Shown piece after piece: positions 1 to 5,693 of a DNA stretch of 7,724 nucleotides. The stretch covers positions 1 through 7,724 of the forward strand of contig RYWC01000029.1 in the NCBI GenBank assembly GCA_003979335.1, written 5' to 3'. The position numbers and the translations under genes are program-made. The stretch comes from Clostridia bacterium (GTDB lineage: Bacteria; Bacillota_A; Clostridia; Christensenellales; Borkfalkiaceae). Below the pieces are notes generated by a model. It searched no databases. It had not been told where the DNA came from and worked only from the letters and a program-made list of their open reading frames with translations. Every line of letters begins with the position of its first letter. The first letter of the stretch is position 1.

Positions 1-1
1 C

Positions 2-31
2 CGTTTCGGTCTGAACATCGCTGATTTGTAA
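2..31 (+). CDS. possible 3' end of a truncated upstream gene
   Basis: Read in frame 2, the window edge gives nine codons (R-F-G-L-N-I-A-D-L) followed by TAA at 29-31, about 40 bases before a hairpin whose T-run also suits + strand transcription. This would fit the tail of a gene converging on rpsI. Nine codons are far too few to identify a product, and an open frame of this length also arises by chance. The only real support is the position of the bidirectional terminator. Confidence 0.3.
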   Translation, partial: RFGLNIADL

Positions 32-71
32 ATCCGTTTTATGTAAAGCAAGCGCGCAAGCAAGACAATAA

Positions 72-96
72 AAAAAGACGCACAAGGCGTCTTTTT
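72..96. terminator. bidirectional intrinsic terminator after rpsI
   Basis: A perfect GACGC (77-81) / GCGTC (87-91) stem with a 5-base loop is extended by A5 (72-76) against T5 (92-96). It begins two bases beyond the rpsI stop codon. On the minus strand it ends the rplM-rpsI transcript with a run of T residues. On the + strand it would serve any gene ending near position 31. The A/T flanks make it symmetrical, as expected between convergent units. Confidence 0.88.
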
Positions 97-97
97 A

Positions 98-511
98 TTA
101 TCTTTTTGAGAATTGGGGCGCACGGCGTGCTTTCTTCAAGCCGTACTTCTTTCTTTCCTTTACGCGAGGGTCGCGTGTAAGGAAACCTTCCTTTTTAAGC
201 GCCGCACGGGAACCTTCTTCCGCTTGAAGAAGCGCGCGGGCAACGCCCAAACGGATAGCGTTAGCCTGACCGGTATAACCGCCGCCGTAAACGTTTACCA
301 TAACGTCGTATTTAGCTTCTACGCCCAAAAGCGCAAGGGGCTGTTTAACGACATATTGCAAAACCGATTGAGGGAAATAGTCCTCAAAAGCCCTGTCGTT
401 AATCTGAATATTGCCGGTTCCGGCAGGAATAAGGCGCACGCGGGCGATTGCCTTTTTTCTTCTTCCCGTTCCCCAGAATTGAAGCTTTTTCTTTAAATTA
501 GCCTTTGCCAT
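98..511 (-). CDS. rpsI: 30S ribosomal protein S9
   Basis: Small-subunit ribosomal protein uS9. It sits in the head of the 30S particle, and its extended C-terminal tail reaches the P-site tRNA. The 137-residue product shows the family's N-terminal [12 protein letters not shown] block (residues ~14-25), the central [23 protein letters not shown] segment, and the very basic C-terminus [24 protein letters not shown] with the conserved terminal K-R. It is slightly longer than the usual ~130 residues because of a lysine-rich start (MAKANLKKK). A GGGAG-like ribosome binding site lies at 524-529, 12 bases before the ATG, rather distant but usable. It follows rplM by 20 bases, the standard bacterial L13-S9 operon order, and is ended directly by the hairpin at 72-96. 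Nothing is missing or unusual in the protein. Confidence 0.98.
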   Translation of the reverse strand: MAKANLKKKLQFWGTGRRKKAIARVRLIPAGTGNIQINDRAFEDYFPQSVLQYVVKQPLALLGVEAKYDVMVNVYGGGYTGQANAIRLGVARALLQAEEGSRAALKKEGFLTRDPRVKERKKYGLKKARRAPQFSKR

Positions 512-531
512 ATTTCAACGTATCTCCCTGA

Positions 532-963
532 TTAAAATAATTTAAGCTCTTCGGGCTTCTGTGCCGCGTGGTTATGTTCGCCGCCCTTATATACCCTCAG
601 CTTCTTAATCATATCTCTGCCGAGAGAATTTTTGGGCAACATACCCTTAACAGCTTCATATACCGCAAGGTCGCTCTTTTCGGCAAGCATCTTTTTATAA
701 GAAATTTCTTTAAGACCGCCGATATAACCGGTGTGGTATCTGTAAAATTTATCGTCTAACTTTTTGCCTGTAAGCACTACTTTGTCGCTGTTTAAAACGA
801 TAACGAAATCGCCCGTATCAACATTGGGCGTAAAAGTAGGCTTATTTTTTCCGCGGAGAATTGCTGCGACTTTGGATGCAAGTCTGCCTAAGGGCAGGCC
901 CGCCGCGTCAACGACGTACCATTTTCTTTCAACTGTATCCGCCTTAGCCATAAAGGTTTTCAT
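532..963 (-). CDS. rplM: 50S ribosomal protein L13
   Basis: Large-subunit ribosomal protein uL13, an early-assembly 23S rRNA-binding protein. From the ATG at 963 the product is 143 residues, matching the usual 142-148. It shows the family signatures [19 protein letters not shown] near the N-terminus, a [18 protein letters not shown] core, [13 protein letters not shown], the [13 protein letters not shown] block, and a C-terminal [16 protein letters not shown]. The open frame extends to 1008, but I chose 963 because a perfect AAGGAG (975-970) lies 6 bases upstream and MKTFMAK is the family-like start. The 15 extra residues would have no ribosome binding site and would overlap the leader hairpin. 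First gene of the rplM-rpsI operon, with its own promoter at 1053-1025 and a leader that may be autoregulatory. Confidence 0.98.
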   Translation of the reverse strand: MKTFMAKADTVERKWYVVDAAGLPLGRLASKVAAILRGKNKPTFTPNVDTGDFVIVLNSDKVVLTGKKLDDKFYRYHTGYIGGLKEISYKKMLAEKSDLAVYEAVKGMLPKNSLGRDMIKKLRVYKGGEHNHAAQKPEELKLF

Positions 964-969
964 TGTCTG

Positions 970-975
970 CTCCTT
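970..975 (-). promoter_or_regulatory. rplM ribosome binding site
   Basis: Minus-strand AAGGAG, a perfect anti-16S match with 6 bases to the ATG at 963. It decides the L13 start in favour of 963 over the longer open frame. Its 5' edge (TTTAAG, 978-973) is complementary to a hairpin loop just upstream. Confidence 0.9.
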
Positions 976-996
976 AAATAATCGGCGTTTAAGCCG
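970..996 (-). promoter_or_regulatory. candidate L13 leader: hairpin with possible pseudoknot onto the RBS
   Basis: In the minus-strand transcript, CGGC (996-993) pairs with GCCG (986-983) around the 6-base loop UUAAAC. The loop plus the adjoining C gives CUUAAA, an exact complement of UUUAAG at 978-973, which overlaps the AAGGAG ribosome binding site. Stem plus loop pairing would make an H-type pseudoknot partly occluding translation initiation. Autoregulatory L13 leader RNAs are known in the Bacillota. Whether this one matches that family cannot be judged without a covariance model. The complementarity is seen; the regulation is inferred. Confidence 0.5.
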
Positions 997-1024
997 TCTG
1001 CACTTCAAGTTTGAATGTAAACTT

Positions 1025-1053
1025 ATTTTATTATTTTATAAAATTTCTGTCAA
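1025..1053 (-). promoter_or_regulatory. sigma-A-type promoter for rplM-rpsI
   Basis: On the minus strand a consensus -35 TTGACA (1053-1048) is followed by a 17-base spacer and -10 TAAAAT (1030-1025), one mismatch from TATAAT. The predicted start near 1018 leaves a leader of about 55 bases. A-rich tracts lie further upstream (minus-strand complement of 1078-1107) and could act as an UP element, as expected for a ribosomal protein operon. Confidence 0.85.
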
Positions 1054-1171
1054 GCTGTTTTGTGTTGGGTTTACAAAGTTTTTTGCTTTTTTTAAATTAT
1101 TTTTAATTTGCCGTCAAAAGCCTTTAAAATTGTCGATTTTTGCCAAATTTACGCCTTAATTTAAAAATATT

Positions 1172-1200
1172 TTGCAAAATCTCAGTGCTTATGTTATAAT
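1172..1200 (+). promoter_or_regulatory. sigma-A-type promoter for the glycosyltransferase gene
   Basis: TTGCAA (1172-1177), a 17-base spacer, and a perfect TATAAT (1195-1200) with an extended -10 TG at 1192-1193. The predicted start near 1207 gives a short leader of about 23 bases before the ATG at 1230. The promoter is divergent from the rplM promoter. The AT-rich stretch between the two (about 1054-1171) holds no other element I can support. Confidence 0.85.
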
Positions 1201-1229
1201 GATTTTACTGCTGAAATATGGTAATTTAA

Positions 1230-2465
1230 ATGAAAAAGATACTTATTCTTACCGTCACCGCCGGCAACGGGCACAACGCCTGCGCGAGGGGGATGAAAAA
1301 TAAACTCGAAAGCTACGGCGACTGCGAAGTAAAAACCGTAGACCTTTTAAAATGCTACTCCACCAAACTGAACGTGTGGACAAGCGACAGAGGCTACTGC
1401 CTTGCCGTAAGCAAACTGCCCAAGCTATACAACCTGTTTTACGACCACTATTTGAAGCTTGACCCGAAAACGCGCTACTGTGGTCCGTCCAAAAACACGG
1501 TGCTTTCCACGCTGAACGGACTTTTGAAAGAGATTTCGGAATATCGGCCCGACGTAATTTACTGCACCCACTTCTACGGCGCGATAGCCGTGACGTTTTT
1601 AAAACTTGTATACAACCTGCCCTGTAAAAGCGTGGTTTCAAATTTAGACTATGTCAATTCCCCTTTCTGGGAATCGTGCATCGGGGTAGACTATTTTGCT
1701 ATTCCCAACGAAGATTTTACAGAGGAATGCGTACGCGAAGGCTTTAACTTGAAACAGCTATATCCGATAGGCATGCCCGTAGACGCGCGCACCCTTGAAG
1801 ATATAGACAAACAAGAGGCGCGCAGGCGTTTAAACCTCGACCCCGACCTCTTCACCGTAACGGTTATGTTCGGCGGCGGTTATTGGGGCGGCGGATTTAA
1901 AATATTCAAAGGCATTATAAAAGCCCTTGAAGGACGAAACGCACAAATTATAATGATTAACGGCAAAAACGAAAAAAGCTTTAAACAGATTGCCAAAATG
2001 AAATTCCCGAAAGGACTGAAAATCGTAAACGTAGGTTTTACGACCGACGTTCCCCTTTATTACGCCGCCTCAGATGTGGCCGTAAACAAATACGGCGGCA
2101 CCAGCGTTACGGAAATGATAAACAAAAAACTGCCCATGCTTATCACCGCTCACCTTGCGGCGCAGGAAAATTACAACCTGCTTTATATGAAGAAAAAGGG
2201 CGCGGCGCTTTCCTTTAAAAACAACCGCGAACTTAAAGAAAAATTATTGGAGCTTATGGACAGCCCCGAAAAAAGAAGCGAGATGTCTAAAAAGTGCGAA
2301 CCGCTCATACGAAACGGAGCAGAAAATTTGGCTGAACTGATATTGTCCCAGCCCGAAGCCGACTATACGGAATTTTTGAAACAGAATATAGATTATTCCA
2401 AAGTAAAATCCGAAGTAACGAAAGCGCTTAAAGCCGCCGATAAAAAAGAACGCAAAAACAAATAA
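1230..2465 (+). CDS. UgtP/MGDG-synthase-like glycosyltransferase (GT28)
   Basis: Probable membrane-surface glycosyltransferase that moves a sugar from a nucleotide donor to a lipid acceptor. The closest recognised family is the processive diacylglycerol beta-glucosyltransferase (UgtP/YpfP) and plant MGDG synthase group. The 411 residues show the N-terminal MGDG-synthase domain (residues ~1-180) opening with ILTVTAGNGHNACARGM, whose GNGH (12-15) is the family's glycine-rich acceptor-side motif. The C-terminal GT28 half (~205-375) has a glycine loop FGGGYWGGG (214-222), then VNKYGGTSVTE (K287-G290) and AAQENYN (Q312, E313), the counterparts of the KPGG-x-T-x-x-E and PGQE-x-N donor-binding motifs. 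The first proline is replaced by tyrosine and PG by AA. The tail is rich in lysine (KKERKNK), which could favour acidic membranes. No signal peptide or membrane span is seen. It is monocistronic, with its own promoter and no convincing Shine-Dalgarno. It may instead be a related GT28 enzyme with a different donor or acceptor, so no gene symbol is given. Confidence 0.85.
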   Translation: MKKILILTVTAGNGHNACARGMKNKLESYGDCEVKTVDLLKCYSTKLNVWTSDRGYCLAVSKLPKLYNLFYDHYLKLDPKTRYCGPSKNTVLSTLNGLLKEISEYRPDVIYCTHFYGAIAVTFLKLVYNLPCKSVVSNLDYVNSPFWESCIGVDYFAIPNEDFTEECVREGFNLKQLYPIGMPVDARTLEDIDKQEARRRLNLDPDLFTVTVMFGGGYWGGGFKIFKGIIKALEGRNAQIIMINGKNEKSFKQIAKMKFPKGLKIVNVGFTTDVPLYYAASDVAVNKYGGTSVTEMINKKLPMLITAHLAAQENYNLLYMKKKGAALSFKNNRELKEKLLELMDSPEKRSEMSKKCEPLIRNGAENLAELILSQPEADYTEFLKQNIDYSKVKSEVTKALKAADKKERKNK

Positions 2466-2472
2466 AAGGGAA

Positions 2473-2499
2473 AACCCCGAAGGTCAATCCTTCGGGGTT
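2473..2499. terminator. bidirectional terminator between convergent genes, overlapping the flippase stop codon
   Basis: An 11-bp perfect stem (AACCCCGAAGG, 2473-2483; arm 2489-2499) with the 5-base loop TCAAT. It begins 7 bases after the glycosyltransferase stop. The minus-strand transcript leaves the hairpin into UUCCCUUUUAUU, a modest U-run. The + strand side has only UAAAUUAUU-like sequence and a T8 run further off (near 2511-2519), so termination is probably better on the minus strand. The TGA of the minus-strand gene lies inside the loop. Confidence 0.85.
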
Positions 2500-3851
2500 A
2501 AATTATTAGCATTTTTTTTGGCTTTGTTGGCGCGGTAAATTTTTCTTATAAATTCGTAAACCGTAAGGCACAGCCCTATCACTATATAGATATAATAAAC
2601 GGAGAAACGCCAGGTGAACATAGACCAGAACTGCACAGTTCCCGTAACAAACATTGAAAACGCAAGCGCGCTTATGCCCTCCGTGGCGCCGGTATTGCCC
2701 GGCGTGGGTATCAGCGCAACGCCGAAAGTAACGTAAGTATTTAGCGCCGTTACCGCAATAAGCGTGGAAATATCCGTAGAAGTAATACCCGAGAAAGTGC
2801 GCATCATAAAATACGGCAACGTGTAGTTTAAAAAGATTTCCGTTATGCTGAGTACCACAAGCACAATAAAAAGCAGGGGGCGTCTTGAAATAATTTTAAA
2901 CGTTGAACGGAAATCGCTTACTATTTTGTTTGCTTTCGCAAGCGTCTTTTCCTTATCCTTTACTATCTTTATTTTGCACCCTGCGCCGACTATTAAAGAC
3001 GCAAGCTTATTCGCAAATTTAGGCACGACCGCAAAAAGAAAAATCATCAGCGGCAAAAGCATATTAATGCCTAGCCCGACCCAACCCAATGTAAGAAGAA
3101 GTATTCTTGTGGTATTGTCAAGCCCGTCCAGAACAGCCGTATTGCAAGCCATTAAAAGCAGACTGACCAACAGCCAGCACAGCATCCATACGAAATATTT
3201 TGTAAGGACGACCGCGCTTGACGTGCCGCCCGAAAGCCCCTTTTTGTTGAGATAATATATCTGCATAGGTTGACCGCCCGTCGAAAAGGGAGTCACGCTG
3301 TCATAGAACTTGCCCAAAAAAGCGACTTTCATACCCATGCGAAGACGCACTTTGCCTGTCGTCGCCTTAATTATTACGATGTATTCGGCGCCTATACAGC
3401 CGAGTGTAACAAGAAGAACCGCAAGGGTAATGAGCGCGAAACGCCAATCGCTTGCCGCCAGCACGTCGCCGAACGAAGTAAATTCGTCCGTGTCGTGCAT
3501 AACTATCTCCATCATCATCCAGACGCTGAGGCAGATAACGGCAACCAAAAGAACGTACCCTACCCACGCGTACTTTTTCTTTTTTGGCTTTTCGACGGGA
3601 GTGCTTTCCAAAGTTTTCAAAGCGTCGCTGATTTCGGCTTCCGCCTCGTCTATAACCCCGTCCCCGTTCAAATCCGCGCAATTTTCGGTCTTTTCCTCTT
3701 CCGACGGTGCTTCGTTTTCTGCTGTTACGCTTTGACTATCCGAACGGCTTTCAACCGCGCAATTTTCCTCTTTTACGCAGGCTTCTTCCGTCAGCGTTCC
3801 TTCCTGTGCGGAGGTTTCGGGATTTTCGGTTTTTTTCTCTTCTTCTTTCAA
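2484..3851 (-). CDS. MprF/YbhN-type flippase-like membrane protein with EF-hand tail
   Basis: Multi-pass inner-membrane protein of the lysylphosphatidylglycerol-synthase transmembrane (LPG_synthase_TM, YbhN/UPF0104-like) family, whose best-studied members move modified phospholipids across the membrane. The 455 residues split in two. Residues 1-93 are an acidic, soluble tail with three cysteines (25, 31, 58) and a textbook EF-hand loop D60-L-N-G-D-G-V-I-D-E-A-E71. Residues ~95-435 hold about seven or eight hydrophobic spans (near 95-117, 137-161, 213-238, 249-275, 325-345, 361-383, 388-405, 415-435). Family-like motifs are PFSTGGQPMQIYYL (188-201) and PTPGNTGATEG (382-392). The lysine cluster PKKKKYAW before the first span puts the tail in the cytosol by the positive-inside rule. 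No synthase (DUF2156) domain is present, so it cannot itself aminoacylate lipid. The start is TTG at 3851, the only near-canonical start between the preceding in-frame stop and the first span; AAGG lies 11 bases upstream. Last gene of the cysE-cysS-alaS operon, 18 bases after alaS. Substrate unknown. Confidence 0.85.
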   Translation of the reverse strand: MKEEEKKTENPETSAQEGTLTEEACVKEENCAVESRSDSQSVTAENEAPSEEEKTENCADLNGDGVIDEAEAEISDALKTLESTPVEKPKKKKYAWVGYVLLVAVICLSVWMMMEIVMHDTDEFTSFGDVLAASDWRFALITLAVLLVTLGCIGAEYIVIIKATTGKVRLRMGMKVAFLGKFYDSVTPFSTGGQPMQIYYLNKKGLSGGTSSAVVLTKYFVWMLCWLLVSLLLMACNTAVLDGLDNTTRILLLTLGWVGLGINMLLPLMIFLFAVVPKFANKLASLIVGAGCKIKIVKDKEKTLAKANKIVSDFRSTFKIISRRPLLFIVLVVLSITEIFLNYTLPYFMMRTFSGITSTDISTLIAVTALNTYVTFGVALIPTPGNTGATEGISALAFSMFVTGTVQFWSMFTWRFSVYYIYIVIGLCLTVYEFIRKIYRANKAKKNANNLTPKD

Positions 3852-3862
3852 ATTATTTTCAA

Positions 3863-3866
3863 CCTT
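3863..3866 (-). promoter_or_regulatory. weak ribosome binding site for the TTG-started flippase gene
   Basis: Minus-strand AAGG lies just after the alaS stop codon, 11 bases before the TTG at 3851. Spacing is long and the match short, so translation is probably weak or coupled to alaS. It is the only candidate in the 18-base gap. Confidence 0.45.
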
Positions 3867-3869
3867 GAT

Positions 3870-5672
3870 TTATTTTACCAGTACGGCTTTAATTCTCTTT
3901 ACGCCCGCCGAAACGTTCTCCTGCTTTGCTATTTTGAACGTGCCGAGAAGACCTGTGCGTTCTGCGTGCGGTCCTCCGCATATCTCCTTTGAAAATTCGC
4001 CTATTGAATAAGTTTTTACTTTCTCACCGTACTTGCTTTCGAAAAGACCCGTAAAGCCCTGCGTTTTAGCCTCGTCCAAAGTCATTTCTTTCATAACGAC
4101 GGGCACATCTGCGGCAATCTGTTCGTTTATAAGTTTTTCCACTTGCTCCACTTCTTCGGGGGTGAGCTTTCTTGCGAAATTGAAGTCGAAGCGCAGTCTC
4201 TCCTCCGTTATGTTGCTTCCCTTCTGCTCTATGTCGGGCGAACAAACCTTTTTAAGCGCCGCGTGCAAAAGATGCGTCGCCGTGTGCAGGTTGGTCGTTT
4301 CTTCCTTGTGGTCGGCAAGTCCGCAGGCGAATTTCTGTTCGCTGCCTGCGCGCGATTTAGCCTGATGCTCGGCATAAGCCGCCTCATAACCTTTTACATC
4401 GACGGTCAGTCCCTTTTCCCTTGCCATTTCGCCCGTAATTTCCACGGGGAAGCCGTAAGTATCGTAAAGGTGGAAAGCCGTTACGCCGTCTATTACTCCT
4501 CCGTCCGGCAATGAAACGCAAACCTTTTCGAACTCTTTAATACCCTGCTGTAAGGTCTTGGAGAATTTGGTTTCTTCCTTTTCGAGTTCTTCATAGATGC
4601 GTCCGCTGTTGGTTACAAGTTCGGGATAGACTTCGGCGTACTTATCTATTATAGTCTTTGCAACGTTTTTAAGTGAACCCTGAGGCAGACCTATATTTCT
4701 GCCGAACCTGACCGCGCGGCGGATAATGCGCCTTAAAATATATCCTTGGTCGGTATTGGAGGGCGCGATTCCCTTTGTGTCGCCTATCATAAACGTTGCA
4801 GTTCTGACATGGTCCAAAACAACCCTGAACGCGCGCGTCACGTCTTCGCTTTCACCGTACTTGCGTGAAGTGAGTTTCTCTATCTCGGAAATAGCGTTTT
4901 CGAATATATCCGTTTCATACACGCTCGCCTTGCCGTTAAGTATGCACAGCGTGCGTTCAAGCCCCATGCCCGTATCAACGTTGCGCTGTTTCAAAGGCTC
5001 GTAAGCGCCGTCCGCAGTCTTGTTGTACTGCATAAACACGTCGTTCCAGATTTCAAGGAAAGTTCCCGACGGCGCATTGTCAAAGTCGTAAGCGCCGAGC
5101 TTATCCGCTTCGGCATGATTTCTTATAATGTGCATCTCAGTGTCGGGTCCGCAGGGCCCCGTGGTGCCGGCAGGCCCCCACCAGTTTCCGCTTTTGGGCA
5201 GAAAGTATATGTTTTGGGGAAGTATACCGCACTTTTCCCAGATTTTTGCGCTCTCTTCATCCTTAGGGCAGTCGCCGTCGCCTGCAAAGCATGTTACGGC
5301 AATATCGGCGACGGGTATGCCGAGATATTCGGGCGAAGTCAGAAACTCGAACGACCAAGGTATCATTTCTTCCTTAAAATAATCGCCCAAAGACCAGTTG
5401 CCCATCATTTCGAAAAAGGTGCAGTGCGAGCTATCGCCCACCTCGTCGATATCGCCCGTGCGCACGCATTTCTGCACGTCGCAAAGCCTTTTTCCTGCCG
5501 GGTGCTTTTCACCAAGAAGATAGGGCACCAACGGGTGCATACCTGCTGTTGTGAAAAGAACCGTAGGGTCGTTTTCAGGAATGAGCGAAGCCGAGGGTAT
5601 TATTTTATGCCCCTTGCTTTCAAAAAATTTCAAATAAAGCTGTCTTAAAGTTTCCGAAGTCAGTTTTTTCAT
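3870..5672 (-). CDS. alaS: alanyl-tRNA synthetase, short form lacking the C-terminal domain
   Basis: Class II synthetase that charges tRNA-Ala in the cytosol. The catalytic domain is complete: FTTAGMHPL (40-48), motif-2 region QKCVRTGDIDEVG (67-79) leading to TFFEMMGNWSLGDYFKEE (85-102), GPCGPDTEMH (172-181), LEIWNDVFMQYN (206-217) and motif-3-like VDTGMGLER (232-240). A tRNA-recognition helical part follows. The editing (SAD) domain retains its zinc ligands H463-x3-H467 and C565-x3-H569, so mischarged Ser/Gly-tRNA-Ala clearance should be possible. The protein ends at residue 600 within the usual SAD closing motif (VSAGVKRIKAVLVK), whereas typical bacterial AlaRS has ~870-880 residues with a DHHA1/C-Ala domain. 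There is no frameshift remnant downstream: the next 18 bases lead into an unrelated membrane protein. Start ATG at 5672 has AAAGG 8 bases upstream. It follows cysS by 21 bases. It may be the sole AlaRS or a second copy; the window cannot tell. Confidence 0.95.
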   Translation of the reverse strand: MKKLTSETLRQLYLKFFESKGHKIIPSASLIPENDPTVLFTTAGMHPLVPYLLGEKHPAGKRLCDVQKCVRTGDIDEVGDSSHCTFFEMMGNWSLGDYFKEEMIPWSFEFLTSPEYLGIPVADIAVTCFAGDGDCPKDEESAKIWEKCGILPQNIYFLPKSGNWWGPAGTTGPCGPDTEMHIIRNHAEADKLGAYDFDNAPSGTFLEIWNDVFMQYNKTADGAYEPLKQRNVDTGMGLERTLCILNGKASVYETDIFENAISEIEKLTSRKYGESEDVTRAFRVVLDHVRTATFMIGDTKGIAPSNTDQGYILRRIIRRAVRFGRNIGLPQGSLKNVAKTIIDKYAEVYPELVTNSGRIYEELEKEETKFSKTLQQGIKEFEKVCVSLPDGGVIDGVTAFHLYDTYGFPVEITGEMAREKGLTVDVKGYEAAYAEHQAKSRAGSEQKFACGLADHKEETTNLHTATHLLHAALKKVCSPDIEQKGSNITEERLRFDFNFARKLTPEEVEQVEKLINEQIAADVPVVMKEMTLDEAKTQGFTGLFESKYGEKVKTYSIGEFSKEICGGPHAERTGLLGTFKIAKQENVSAGVKRIKAVLVK

Positions 5673-5693
5673 TTATTTTGCCTTTAAGTTAAA

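Noticed and set aside
48..64. GCAAGC repeated twice around a GC pair, resembling a short direct repeat.
   Set aside because: Only two 6-base copies in a short intergenic stretch, with no third copy or partner elsewhere in the window; fits chance.
964..1008. N-terminal extension of L13 ([15 protein letters not shown]).
   Set aside because: No ribosome binding site upstream, it overlaps the leader hairpin, and the internal ATG at 963 has a perfect AAGGAG and gives the family-typical length.
1125..1139. AAAAT/ATTTT inverted repeat in the divergent intergenic region.
   Set aside because: A five-base A/T-only stem in AT-rich DNA is expected by chance and lies at no informative position relative to either promoter.
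3270..3992. 240-codon open frame on the + strand opposite the flippase gene and the end of alaS.
   Set aside because: Antisense shadow of two well-supported genes; its translation is rich in Phe, Tyr and Arg with no recognisable domain, and there is no promoter or ribosome binding site.
5115..5648. 177-codon + strand frame opposite the alaS catalytic domain.
   Set aside because: The opposite strand encodes an intact, motif-rich AlaRS; no initiation signals or family features on the + strand.
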